Below, in pieces: positions 1 through 8,811 of a DNA stretch of 64,000 nucleotides (position 1 is its first letter; every line of letters begins with the position of its first letter). Where the stretch lies: positions 37,623 to 101,622 of the forward strand of contig JAAVAC010000006.1 of the NCBI GenBank assembly GCA_014804265.1. Direction: 5' to 3'. Source of the stretch: Lachnospiraceae bacterium. GTDB taxonomy: Bacteria; Bacillota; Clostridia; Lachnospirales; Lachnospiraceae. A program made the position numbers and the translations under genes. The notes beneath the pieces are model-generated. The model was not told the origin of the DNA and ran no database searches. It was given only the letters and a program-made list of their open reading frames with translations.

Positions 1-822
1 AAGCTGGAGGAAGGGGATTATGAACTTCTCTATTCCGATGAGGATAAGTCGGATGGGGAGATGGCTCATTTTTTCGAGCCCCACTTGAAACCGGATTTTA
101 ATCTGGATTATCTGCTCTCCAATAATTATATCTGCCATTTCCTTGTAATGAAGGCGGAGCTTATGAAGAAGCTTGGATTCCGGCGGGAGTATGACGGGGC
201 ACAGGATTATGATCTGGTGCTGCGGGCGGCAGGGGAGCTGCTTTTTCAGGAAGGTGGAAAAGAGAAAATTGCCCATATACCAAAGGTGCTCTACCACTGG
301 CGCTGCCATGAAAGTTCTACTGCGTCCAATCCGGAAAGCAAGCGTTATGCATATGAAGCCGGAAAACGTGCGGTGGAGGATTTTTTAAGGACATACATGA
401 AATTAGGAGAAGAGCAGGCACAGGTAAGCCATACGGCCCATTTGGGATTTTATAAGGTCACATATTATCCCGATATTTTTCGGGCAAGGCCCCAGGTGGC
501 GGCTATATGTGGCAGAGTGATTCGAAAGGGGAAAGTAACAGGGGGGCCCGCATGGCATATGCAAGAAGGAAAGCTTCCTCTTTTTACAGGGCTGAAAGCC
601 GGTTATGGAGGATATATGCACCGGGCAAAGATGAGTATGCAGGTAGATGAGATGCCGAAAGAAGCTGTATGCTGGAATGGAAAATACCGCATGTTATTTA
701 AAAAACTTCAGGGAGAGGGAAAAAGGCTTTCTTTCCAGGAAAAGCAGCGGATTGCCAAAGAAAATGGCGACATTTTCTTATATATACCTGACTTTTCACA
801 GATGGCAGGAAAAATGAAATGA
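1..822 (+). CDS. Glycosyltransferase family 2 (5' end outside window)
   Basis: The frame is open from base 1, so the start codon and most of the GT-A nucleotide-binding fold lie upstream. Near the visible N-terminus is an acidic SDEDK motif (visible residues 12-16), the DxD-type metal and sugar-nucleotide site of GT2 enzymes, followed by a stretch beginning HFFEPHLKPD and an acidic DYDL motif of the acceptor side. No membrane segment is seen. The gene ends 9 bases before the next GT2 gene, so the two are probably cotranscribed in a polysaccharide cluster. By family it should transfer a sugar (rhamnosyl transferases look like this) to a lipid-linked cell-wall or capsule glycan at the cytoplasmic face. 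The sugar and linkage cannot be told. Confidence 0.85.
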   Translation, partial: KLEEGDYELLYSDEDKSDGEMAHFFEPHLKPDFNLDYLLSNNYICHFLVMKAELMKKLGFRREYDGAQDYDLVLRAAGELLFQEGGKEKIAHIPKVLYHWRCHESSTASNPESKRYAYEAGKRAVEDFLRTYMKLGEEQAQVSHTAHLGFYKVTYYPDIFRARPQVAAICGRVIRKGKVTGGPAWHMQEGKLPLFTGLKAGYGGYMHRAKMSMQVDEMPKEAVCWNGKYRMLFKKLQGEGKRLSFQEKQRIAKENGDIFLYIPDFSQMAGKMK

Positions 823-831
823 GGATTTCAT

Positions 832-1800
832 ATGAAAAAGACAACGGTGGTCATACCAAATTATAACGGAATGGCATATTTGCAGGATTGCTTAAGCTCA
901 TTGGCAAAGCAGGCATATAGCTTTGATACAATCGTGGTGGATAACGGTTCACAGGACGGAAGCTGTTCTTTTATAAAGGAACGCTTTCCGGAAATAACTT
1001 TGATTTCCATGCCGGAAAATCTGGGTTTTTGCAAGGCAGTCAATATAGGGATCAAGGCTTCTAAAACCCCTTATGTGCTTTTGTTGAATAATGATGTGAA
1101 AGTAGAAGAGGATTTTGTGAAGAATTTAGAACATGCAATGGAAAAAAAGAAGGACTATTTCAGTATAGGCGCCAAGATGGTTTCCATGAAGGAGCCGGAC
1201 CGGATGGATGATGCCGGTGATTTTTATTGCGCCCTTGGCTGGGCATTTGCCAGGGGAAAGGGCAGGCCGGAAAAAGACTATCAAAAGTCGGGGCAGGTAT
1301 TTTCGGCATGTGCGGGCGCTGCTATATATCGAAAGCATATATTGGAAGAGATTGGTTATTTTGACGAAAACCATTTTGCTTATCTGGAGGATGTGGACAT
1401 TGGATATCGGGCTAAAATCTATGGTTACAAGAATGGATTTTGTCATAAGGCGGTGGTCTATCATGCGGGAAGCGGATTTTCGGGTTCCCGCTACAATGAG
1501 TTCAAAGTAACCTTATCCAGCAGGAACAGTATCTATGTGATTGGAAAAAATATGCCTTTTTTCCAGATTTTGCTTAATTCTCCCTTTTTATTGGCGGGAA
1601 TTTTGATAAAATGGATATTTTTTACTAGAAAATCCATGGGAAAGTTGTATATTCAGGGCATTATGAAAGGGATTTATGGTTATCTTACTAAGGTAAGGAA
1701 AGAAAAAAAAGTTCCTTTTCAGATGAAGCATTTGAAAAATTATGGCAGCATCCAGATCGAGCTGTGGAGGAATCTTTTCATTTTCTTAAGAAATGCTTAA
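832..1800 (+). CDS. Glycosyltransferase family 2, rhamnosyltransferase-like
   Basis: 322 residues, a full-length GT2. It opens with TTVVIPNYNG, then VVDNGSQDGS (about 36-45) for nucleotide binding, ENLGFCKAVNIGI, and LLNNDV (about 84-89) as the DxD-equivalent metal motif; a later LEDVDIGYRA (about 185-194) is the acidic catalytic/acceptor motif. This arrangement is typical of rhamnosyl or similar transferases that build wall polysaccharides. A hydrophobic stretch near 225-245 may touch the membrane. It starts 9 bases after the previous GT2 gene with a GAGG-type ribosome site, and a separate promoter for the next gene follows it. Substrate is unknown. Confidence 0.88.
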   Translation: MKKTTVVIPNYNGMAYLQDCLSSLAKQAYSFDTIVVDNGSQDGSCSFIKERFPEITLISMPENLGFCKAVNIGIKASKTPYVLLLNNDVKVEEDFVKNLEHAMEKKKDYFSIGAKMVSMKEPDRMDDAGDFYCALGWAFARGKGRPEKDYQKSGQVFSACAGAAIYRKHILEEIGYFDENHFAYLEDVDIGYRAKIYGYKNGFCHKAVVYHAGSGFSGSRYNEFKVTLSSRNSIYVIGKNMPFFQILLNSPFLLAGILIKWIFFTRKSMGKLYIQGIMKGIYGYLTKVRKEKKVPFQMKHLKNYGSIQIELWRNLFIFLRNA

Positions 1801-1804
1801 AGGG

Positions 1805-1833
1805 TTGCCCTTTTTGGAAAAATCATGTAAAAT
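1805..1833 (+). promoter_or_regulatory. Candidate sigma-A promoter for the sugar-phosphate transferase gene
   Basis: TTGCCC (1805-1810), 17-base spacer, TAAAAT (1828-1833), in the 55-base gap between two genes. The -35 is imperfect, so cotranscription with the upstream genes may also occur. Confidence 0.4.
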
Positions 1834-1864
1834 AACGGACAGTAGTAAGAAATAGGTGAGGTGC

Positions 1865-3274
1865 TTGATTAAAGATAATCAAAAATATTTCAACAGGCTT
1901 CATGTCATATTAGATGCTGTTGTGATTATATTGGCATATATGCTTGCCTGGTTCATTCAATTTGAAAGCAGCCTGAAGCTTGTAGCGGAAGGTGCCGGTG
2001 TGTTGGACAGGAACACATATTTCAGCGCACTGTTGCTTATTGTGCCAGGATATCTGATTTTGAATTATGTCTTCAATTTATATAAGCCAAAACGCATTAC
2101 CAACTTGAAAATCGACGCTTTTGCGGTGATAAAATCAAATACAACGGGACTGATTTTGTTTCTTGGTGTTTTGTATGTGATAAACCAGCCAAACTTCTCC
2201 CGTTCCATGATTTTTATTTTTTATCTTTTAAGCAATGTGCTGCAGATAGCCACAAGGGTTTTAGTAAGGAAAACCCTTCGTTTTATGCGTAAAAAGGGGT
2301 ATAACGTAAAGTATATCCTGCTAGTGGGATATTCCAGGGCGGCAGAAGAGTACATCAACCGTATTATGGCAAATCCCCAATGGGGCTATGTGGTCAGAGG
2401 GATTTTAGATGACAGGATTCCAAGAGGCACTATGTACCGTGGGGTCAAGGTGCTAGGGCGTATTGATAATCTTTTGATTATCCTGCCGGAGAATAAATTA
2501 GATGAAATTGCCATTACCCTGGCGCTGGAGAATTATGACAGGCTGGAAGAAATTGTGAATCTGTGTGAAAAATCCGGTGTACACACTAAATTCATACCGG
2601 ATTATAACAGTGTGATTCCAAGCAAGCCATATACGGAAGATTTAAACGGCCTTCCGGTAATCAATATCCGCCATGTACCGCTTACCAATACGTTGAATGC
2701 CATTGCAAAACGGGGAGTGGATTTTTTGGGAGGACTGGTATGTCTGATCTTGTTTTCGCCGGTTATGCTGGTAAGCGCCATCTTAATCAAAGCAACAAGT
2801 CCGGGTCCTGTTATTTTCAAGCAGGAGAGAGTGGGGCTTCACAATAAGCCTTTTAAGATGTACAAGTTCCGCACTATGGAAGTGCAGAAGCCTAAGGCAG
2901 AGAAGAAAGAATGGACTACGAAGGACGATCCAAGGGTCACAAAGGTTGGAAGGGTATTGCGAAAGACAAGCATTGATGAGCTTCCCCAGCTTTTTAATGT
3001 GCTTATGGGAAATATGAGTCTTGTGGGTCCCAGGCCGGAACGCCCGTTTTTTGTAGAAAAATTTAAAGAAGAAGTGCCCCGTTATATGATTAAACATCAA
3101 GTGCGGCCGGGAATGACCGGATGGGCCCAGATCAATGGTTATCGGGGAGATACCTCTATACGCAAGAGGATCGATTGTGACTTATATTATATTGAGAACT
3201 GGACAATGGGCCTTGATTTTAAAATACTATTTTTAACAATATTTAAAGGTTTTATCAATAAAAATGCATATTAA
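1865..3274 (+). CDS. Undecaprenyl-phosphate sugar-1-phosphate transferase (polyprenyl glycosylphosphotransferase)
   Basis: About 469 residues. It has an N-terminal bundle of four to five membrane segments (roughly 10-130), a central Rossmann-like CoA_binding_3 region (about 140-250, starting ILLVGYSRAAEEY), one more membrane helix (about 280-300), and the C-terminal bacterial sugar-transferase domain with FKQERVG, KFRTM, SIDELPQLFNVL and SLVGPRPE. Such enzymes move a sugar-1-phosphate, often glucose or galactose, from UDP-sugar to undecaprenyl phosphate and so start capsule or exopolysaccharide units. Start choice: TTG at 1865 lies 5 bases after AGGTGA (1854-1859), which pairs with the 16S tail; an in-frame GTG at 1856 would overlap that site. 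The exact sugar is not determined. Confidence 0.85.
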   Translation: MIKDNQKYFNRLHVILDAVVIILAYMLAWFIQFESSLKLVAEGAGVLDRNTYFSALLLIVPGYLILNYVFNLYKPKRITNLKIDAFAVIKSNTTGLILFLGVLYVINQPNFSRSMIFIFYLLSNVLQIATRVLVRKTLRFMRKKGYNVKYILLVGYSRAAEEYINRIMANPQWGYVVRGILDDRIPRGTMYRGVKVLGRIDNLLIILPENKLDEIAITLALENYDRLEEIVNLCEKSGVHTKFIPDYNSVIPSKPYTEDLNGLPVINIRHVPLTNTLNAIAKRGVDFLGGLVCLILFSPVMLVSAILIKATSPGPVIFKQERVGLHNKPFKMYKFRTMEVQKPKAEKKEWTTKDDPRVTKVGRVLRKTSIDELPQLFNVLMGNMSLVGPRPERPFFVEKFKEEVPRYMIKHQVRPGMTGWAQINGYRGDTSIRKRIDCDLYYIENWTMGLDFKILFLTIFKGFINKNAY

Positions 3275-3298
3275 ACAGAGGAAAATAAGGAGTTAGCT

Positions 3299-4387
3299 AT
3301 GGCAACGAAAAAGACAAATACGAAGGGCAAAAAAAGAATGACGAAAAAGGAAAAGGAAAAAAAGAAGCGGAACAAGATTCTCTTGATTGTTGCAGAAGTT
3401 CTGGTGCTCTGCGTTATGGGTGCTGCTCTGTATCTGATTACAAAAACAGATAAGATGGAAGGCACCGAAATCAATGAGGGAGATATTGTAATCAATGAGG
3501 AAGTGGCCAATAAGGCTGGTGGAGGTCAGGCTGTCGAGGGATATCGGGTAATTGCCCTGTTTGGCGTAGATGCCAGAAACGGGGCTCTTGGAAAAGGAAC
3601 AAGAACCGATACGATTATGTTAGCTTCTATTAACGAAAACACGAAAGAGGTAAAGCTTGTTTCTGTCTTTCGTGATACCTATCTGAATCTGGGTAATGAC
3701 AGTTATGGCAAGGCGAATGCCGCTTATGCCAAAGGCGGGCCAAAACAGGCCATCAGCATGCTGAACATGAACATGGATCTTCAGATTACCGATTATGTTA
3801 CGGTAGGTTTTGCGGGACTTGTAGATACGATTGATGCTTTAGGTGGCGTGGAGATTGAAGTGGATGATGCGGAAATGGAGCACTTGAATAATTATCAGAT
3901 TGGTACTTCAGAGGCACTTGGAAGAAGCTATACACCGTTGGCAAATACCGGTTATCAGAATGTAAATGGCATGCAGGCAACCTCTTACTGCCGTATCCGT
4001 TATACCGTAGGGGATGACTTTAAACGTGCGGAAAGGCAGAGGGAAGTGATTCAGGCAATTGCGGATAAAGCAAAGGAAGCAAATATTTCTACTTTGAATG
4101 AGATTGCCAATAGTACCTTCGAACAGGTTGCTACCTCACTGTCATTGACGGAAATCCTGGGATTATTGGGAGATATTAATGAATATAAGATCGTGGCAAG
4201 CGACGGGTTCCCTTTTGAGGAATATCGCACAACCGGAAATGTAGGAAAAGCAAGCTGTGTCATTCCTACAGATTTACAGACAAATGTGACCGAACTTCAT
4301 AAGTTCTTATTTGGAGTGGAAAATTATGAGCCATCCTCCAGCGTAAAGGAATACAGCCAGAGGGTAAGTCAGGATACAGGAAGGTAA
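3299..4387 (+). CDS. LytR-CpsA-Psr (LCP) family glycopolymer attachment protein
   Basis: 362 residues. A Lys-rich cytoplasmic tail (1-25) precedes one membrane segment (about 26-47) and the extracellular LCP domain. Visible LCP signatures are IALFGVDAR, GTRTDTIMLASI, SVFRDTYL and the Arg-rich DDFKRAERQREVI. LCP enzymes transfer undecaprenyl-pyrophosphate-linked glycopolymers onto peptidoglycan, so this is probably the last step for the polysaccharide made by the neighbouring genes. The ribosome site AAGGAG (3287-3292) is 6 bases from the ATG. A hairpin terminator follows the stop codon. Confidence 0.9.
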   Translation: MATKKTNTKGKKRMTKKEKEKKKRNKILLIVAEVLVLCVMGAALYLITKTDKMEGTEINEGDIVINEEVANKAGGGQAVEGYRVIALFGVDARNGALGKGTRTDTIMLASINENTKEVKLVSVFRDTYLNLGNDSYGKANAAYAKGGPKQAISMLNMNMDLQITDYVTVGFAGLVDTIDALGGVEIEVDDAEMEHLNNYQIGTSEALGRSYTPLANTGYQNVNGMQATSYCRIRYTVGDDFKRAERQREVIQAIADKAKEANISTLNEIANSTFEQVATSLSLTEILGLLGDINEYKIVASDGFPFEEYRTTGNVGKASCVIPTDLQTNVTELHKFLFGVENYEPSSSVKEYSQRVSQDTGR

Positions 4388-4403
4388 AGATAGAAAATAA
4401 ATA

Positions 4404-4430
4404 GGACGGAGCTGTTTTGCAGCGCCGTCC
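4404..4430 (+). terminator. Rho-independent-type hairpin after the LCP gene
   Basis: GGACGG-A-GCTG pairs with CAGC-G-CCGTCC around a TTTTG loop (one A/G mismatch). Only a short T-rich tail (ATTTGTG) follows, so termination may be partial. Confidence 0.6.
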
Positions 4431-4451
4431 ATTTGTGCAAAAAGGAAAGAT

Positions 4452-5456
4452 ATGAATAGAGTGGATGTTATAATACCTGTCTATAGACCGGATAAACGTT
4501 TTTTTACGTTAATGGATATGTTGTCAAAACAAACGGTTTCCATAGGGAAAATCATCTTGATGAATACAGAAGAACGGTATTTCAATCAATTGATTTATGG
4601 GACAACCTTTAAGGAAAAATACAAAAACGTAGTAGTCTACCATCATTCCAAGAGAGAGTTTGACCATGGAAATACCAGGAACAGAGGCGTGAAGCATTCG
4701 GAGGCAGATGTATTTGTCATGATGACCCAGGATGCCATTCCGGCTGACGAGTTTCTCATAGAAAAGCTGTTGGCACCTTTACAAAAGGAGAAGACAGCCA
4801 TTGCTTATGCCAGGCAGCTGCCCAGAAAGGATGCAACGGAGATAGAACGCTTTGTCCGTTCTTTTAATTATCCGGATGAGAATATGGAAAAATCCGAAAA
4901 GGATTTAGAACGGCTTGGAATCAAGACATTTTTCTGTTCCAATGTATGTGCGGCATATAAAAGAAATGTATTCGTGGAATTAGGCGGCTTTGTGAGGCAT
5001 ACCATTTTTAATGAGGATATGATTTTTGCTTCAAAAGCAGTCCGGGCAGGGTATTCCATTGCTTATGCCGCAGATGCCAGAGTGTATCATTCCCATGATT
5101 ATACCAATCGGGAGCAGTTTCAAAGAAACTTTGATTTAGGTGTTTCCCAGGCAGACCATCCAGAGGTCTTTGAAGGAATCCCTTCAGAATCGGAGGGAAA
5201 AAAGCTGGTAAAGCTTACCAGGGAGCATTTTTTAAAGGAAAGAAAACGAAAAGAACTGCTTAAATTTTATGTAAACTGTGCTTTTCGATTGTTGGGATAT
5301 AAATTCGGAAAAAATTATAAGAAGCTTCCTAGGGCATTCATAAAAAGATTTACTGCCAACAGGGATTACTGGCGCCATTATCAGAGGAAATGGGAGGTTT
5401 CAGGCATTGATGCCACAAAGGGTTATGGAAAGAATGCGGAAAAAGAAGGAGAATAG
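4452..5456 (+). CDS. Glycosyltransferase family 2, rhamnosyltransferase-like
   Basis: 334 residues. The start VDVIIPVYRPD and the SKREFDHGNTRNRG block (about 72-85) match rhamnosyltransferase-type GT2 proteins; MMTQDAIPADE (about 96-106) is the acidic metal-binding motif and FNEDMIFASKAV (about 186-197) the second acidic motif. The C-terminus is basic and may sit at the membrane. It lies between the LCP gene terminator and glmS; glmS begins 3 bases after its stop and uses a ribosome site inside this gene, so those two are translationally close. The donor sugar is unknown. Confidence 0.85.
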   Translation: MNRVDVIIPVYRPDKRFFTLMDMLSKQTVSIGKIILMNTEERYFNQLIYGTTFKEKYKNVVVYHHSKREFDHGNTRNRGVKHSEADVFVMMTQDAIPADEFLIEKLLAPLQKEKTAIAYARQLPRKDATEIERFVRSFNYPDENMEKSEKDLERLGIKTFFCSNVCAAYKRNVFVELGGFVRHTIFNEDMIFASKAVRAGYSIAYAADARVYHSHDYTNREQFQRNFDLGVSQADHPEVFEGIPSESEGKKLVKLTREHFLKERKRKELLKFYVNCAFRLLGYKFGKNYKKLPRAFIKRFTANRDYWRHYQRKWEVSGIDATKGYGKNAEKEGE

Positions 5457-5459
5457 AAT

Positions 5460-7286
5460 ATGTGTGGAATCGTAGGATATATCGGCGCACAAGAAGCGGC
5501 CCCTATTATTTTAGACGGTTTGGCGAAGCTGGAGTACAGAGGATATGACTCCACAGGAATGGCTGTATTGGATGGGGATCAAATCAACATTACAAAGGCC
5601 CCGGGCAGGCTGAAAGTGTTGGAAGAACTGACACATGGAGGAGAAACTATGCCCGGACACGTAGGCGTGGGACATACGCGCTGGGCTACACATGGCGTTC
5701 CCAATATGACCAATGCCCATCCGCATTTCAATAAAGAAGGTACTATTGCTGTGGTCCATAATGGTATTATCGAGAATTATATGAAACTTCGCCATATGCT
5801 GGAGGAAAGGGATTATCAGTTTATGTCGGATACGGATACAGAAGTGGTAGTACAGCTTTTAGACTATTATTATAGAGGGAATCCTTTGGAAGCCATTACC
5901 AAGGTGCTTAACAGGTTAGAAGGTTCCTATGGCCTGGGAGTCATTTTTGCCGACCATCCGGATCAGCTTTTTGCAGTGAGAAAGGATAGCCCCCTGATCG
6001 TAGGACAGAATGATACCGGCTGCTTCATCGCATCGGATGTGCCAGCCATTTTGAAATATACAAGAAAAGTATATTACGTGGAAAATCAGGAAATCGTCAG
6101 GCTTCGACAGGATCATATGCATTTTTATACTGTGGATGAGGAAGAAATCACGAAAGAACCGGTTTATATAGAATGGGATGCCAATGCTGCGGAAAAGGCC
6201 GGCTATGAGCATTTTATGCTAAAGGAAATGTACGAGCAGCCAAAAACCGTAACGGATACCCTGTTGCCAAGGCTGAAGGGCGATTATATTGATATCGAAG
6301 AACTTCATATGAGTGATGAGGAACTGGCGGCAGTGAAGAAGATTCATATTGTAGCCTGTGGTTCCGCTTATCATACAGGAGTAACGGGAAAATATGTGAT
6401 AGAAGGCCTTGCAAGAATACCAGTAGAAGTGGATCTTGCCTCGGAATTTCGTTACAGGAATCCTATTCTGGAGGAAGGCGCCATGGTCATTGTCATCAGC
6501 CAGTCCGGCGAAACAGCCGATACGCTGGCGGCATTACGGGAGTCTAAAAAAAGAGGGTTTCCAGTGCTTGGCATTGTGAATGTGGTAGGAAGTTCCATTG
6601 CAAGAGAAGCGGATAATGTCATGTATACATGGGCGGGGCCGGAAATCTCAGTTGCCACCACGAAAGCATACAGCGCACAGTTGATTGCCCTATACCTGCT
6701 TGCCATGAAGATGGCCCAGGCAAAGAAGACTATTTCGGAAGAAGAGTTTCGGACTATGATAGGGGATTTAAGGAAAATTCCGGATCAGATCGAGCTGTTG
6801 CTTGGCAATAAAGAAAAGATCCAGCGTTTTGCCAACCGTTATATCGGCGCAAAGGATATTTTCTTTATTGGAAGGGGGATCGATTATTCCATTTCCCTGG
6901 AAGGTTCTTTAAAATTAAAAGAAATCTCCTATATTCATTCAGAGGCATATGCAGCGGGAGAATTGAAGCATGGAACAATCTCCCTGATTGAAGAGGGAAC
7001 CCTGGTGGCGGCAGTAGCCACACAGCCGGCCTTATATGCAAAAACCATCAGCAACATGATAGAAGTAAAGGCAAGAGGGGCTTTCCTGCTGGCAGTCACC
7101 AATGAAGGAAACAGCGAAATAGAAAAGGCGGCGGATTATGTAGTCTATATTCCCAAAACCAATGATTATTTTACGAATTCCCTGGCAATCATTCCTTTAC
7201 AGCTGTTTGGATATTATGTGGCAGTAGGAAAGGGCTGTGATGTGGATAAGCCAAGAAATCTTGCAAAGAGCGTAACCGTAGAGTGA
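5460..7286 (+). CDS. glmS: Glutamine--fructose-6-phosphate aminotransferase (isomerizing)
   Basis: 608 residues, the usual length. It makes glucosamine-6-phosphate from fructose-6-phosphate and glutamine, the entry step to UDP-GlcNAc and peptidoglycan, in the cytosol. The N-terminal glutaminase domain begins MCGIVGYIG with nucleophile Cys2, then HTRWATHG; two SIS sugar-isomerase domains follow (about 285-420 and 455-590), with SQSGETADT as the phosphosugar loop; the C-terminus DKPRNLAKSVTVE contains the conserved family ending. No glmS ribozyme can lie directly upstream because the previous gene ends 3 bases before the ATG; I did not recognise a ribozyme core there. Confidence 0.97.
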   Translation: MCGIVGYIGAQEAAPIILDGLAKLEYRGYDSTGMAVLDGDQINITKAPGRLKVLEELTHGGETMPGHVGVGHTRWATHGVPNMTNAHPHFNKEGTIAVVHNGIIENYMKLRHMLEERDYQFMSDTDTEVVVQLLDYYYRGNPLEAITKVLNRLEGSYGLGVIFADHPDQLFAVRKDSPLIVGQNDTGCFIASDVPAILKYTRKVYYVENQEIVRLRQDHMHFYTVDEEEITKEPVYIEWDANAAEKAGYEHFMLKEMYEQPKTVTDTLLPRLKGDYIDIEELHMSDEELAAVKKIHIVACGSAYHTGVTGKYVIEGLARIPVEVDLASEFRYRNPILEEGAMVIVISQSGETADTLAALRESKKRGFPVLGIVNVVGSSIAREADNVMYTWAGPEISVATTKAYSAQLIALYLLAMKMAQAKKTISEEEFRTMIGDLRKIPDQIELLLGNKEKIQRFANRYIGAKDIFFIGRGIDYSISLEGSLKLKEISYIHSEAYAAGELKHGTISLIEEGTLVAAVATQPALYAKTISNMIEVKARGAFLLAVTNEGNSEIEKAADYVVYIPKTNDYFTNSLAIIPLQLFGYYVAVGKGCDVDKPRNLAKSVTVE

Positions 7287-7421
7287 TTGCCTGTTGTATT
7301 TCATTTTTTACACATTTTTTTGTCACAGAAAGAACACAATTTCTACTTATACTTTGTTTATCTTATAAGAAAACAGAAGAAACATTCCGATGAAAGTATA
7401 TGTAGAAAAGAGGTTTTTATT

Positions 7422-8786
7422 ATGTATGAAAATGACAGCAACCAATATCCCAACTATTACAGCCCCTATTCGGAAGATGGCAACACTTCCCATACGGATG
7501 CGCCGGTAGACCCCGGCAACCCTATTCCGCCGGAACCTAAGAAGCATAAGAAAAAAGGCGGCTTTTTTGGAAAGTTTGTAAAAATGGCTTTATCGGGAGT
7601 GGTATTTGGACTTTGTGCCGGCAGTATCATGGTAATCATGCTCCATTTAGCGCCTTCCGAATCGAAAGAGGAAAAGAGTGAAGCCATCTCCGTTACGGAA
7701 AATGCCAATCATGTCATTGCCAACCAGGATATTGTGGAGGATGCGGAGTCAGTCGGTACTGCCAATATATCAGGAAATACAGTGGTCAGCGATGTAAGCA
7801 AAGTGGTGGAAAATACAATGCCTTCCGTAGTATCCATTACCGGAATGTACAAGGTGGAGGAGAATAATTATTTCGGCTTCCGTAACTTTATCACAGAATC
7901 CGAATCACCGGGTAGCGGCTCCGGTATCATCGTAGGGCAGAATGATACGGAATTGCTGATTGCCACCAATAACCATGTGGTGGAGGATGCCACTTCTTTA
8001 TCTGTGCAGTTTATTGACGATACTACTGCTGATGCGGTGGTAAAAGGAACGAACGCAGATGTGGATCTGGCGGTAATTGCCATTTCCCTGGAAAATATCC
8101 CGGAGGAGACAAAGAGCGTTATCCGGGTGGCTTCTTTAGGTGATTCTGACCAATTAAAGGTGGGAGAACCGGCTATTGCCATTGGAAATGCTTTGGGGTA
8201 TGGACAATCTGTCACTACTGGTGTCATCAGTGCTGCCAACAGGGAATACACGATTGAGGAAAATACCGCCTGTCTGATTCAGACCGATGCAGCCATCAAT
8301 CCGGGAAATTCGGGTGGTGCTTTATTAAATGCCAGAGGTGAAGTCATTGGAATCAACTCCAGTAAAATTGGCGGAAGCCTCATTGAAGGTATGGGCTATG
8401 CCATCCCTATTTCCACAGCAAAGCCAATCATTGCAGAATTGATGACCAAAACCACCAGAATAAAAGTGGATGAGGCACAAAAAGCATATTTAGGCATTGT
8501 GGGACTCAGCGTTACCAATGAGGTGCAGGAGGCATACGGACTTCCGGAGGGAGTTTATGTGACACAGGTATTTGCAGGTACAGGAGCTGCCAATGCAGGA
8601 TTGGTAAAAGGCGATATTATCGTGGAATTTGACGGAGAAAAGGTTCGTACCATGGAAGAATTGACGTTTCTGTTAGAATGTTATGAAAAGGGAAGCACTG
8701 TGGAAATAAAAATCATGCAGGGAAGTCCTTCAGGATATCAGGAAAAGTTCATAACGGTAACGTTAGGAGGCCGTGTGGATTCCTAA
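7422..8786 (+). CDS. Membrane-anchored trypsin-like serine protease, HtrA/DegP family
   Basis: 454 residues from the ATG at 7422, chosen because AAAAGAGG sits just upstream; the open frame extends further 5' without a ribosome site. The layout is a Pro- and Tyr-rich cytoplasmic tail (1-50), one membrane helix (about 53-74), the S1C protease domain with His185 (TNNHVV), Asp215 (DVDLAV) and Ser297 (GNSGGA), and a C-terminal PDZ domain (about 355-450). It should degrade or refold damaged proteins outside the membrane. A ClpX-like ATPase starts 25 bases downstream, so the pair probably forms a protein-quality operon. All catalytic residues are present. Confidence 0.93.
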   Translation: MYENDSNQYPNYYSPYSEDGNTSHTDAPVDPGNPIPPEPKKHKKKGGFFGKFVKMALSGVVFGLCAGSIMVIMLHLAPSESKEEKSEAISVTENANHVIANQDIVEDAESVGTANISGNTVVSDVSKVVENTMPSVVSITGMYKVEENNYFGFRNFITESESPGSGSGIIVGQNDTELLIATNNHVVEDATSLSVQFIDDTTADAVVKGTNADVDLAVIAISLENIPEETKSVIRVASLGDSDQLKVGEPAIAIGNALGYGQSVTTGVISAANREYTIEENTACLIQTDAAINPGNSGGALLNARGEVIGINSSKIGGSLIEGMGYAIPISTAKPIIAELMTKTTRIKVDEAQKAYLGIVGLSVTNEVQEAYGLPEGVYVTQVFAGTGAANAGLVKGDIIVEFDGEKVRTMEELTFLLECYEKGSTVEIKIMQGSPSGYQEKFITVTLGGRVDS

Positions 8787-8811
8787 GCAGAAAAATTAAA
8801 AGGAGAATACT

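Noticed and set aside
5457..5459. glmS ribozyme upstream of glmS
   Set aside because: The preceding gene ends 3 bases before the ATG and no ribozyme core was recognisable in its coding end.
7320..7353. Sigma-A promoter before the HtrA gene (TTGTCA and TATACT)
   Set aside because: The spacer would be 22 bases, too long for a normal promoter.
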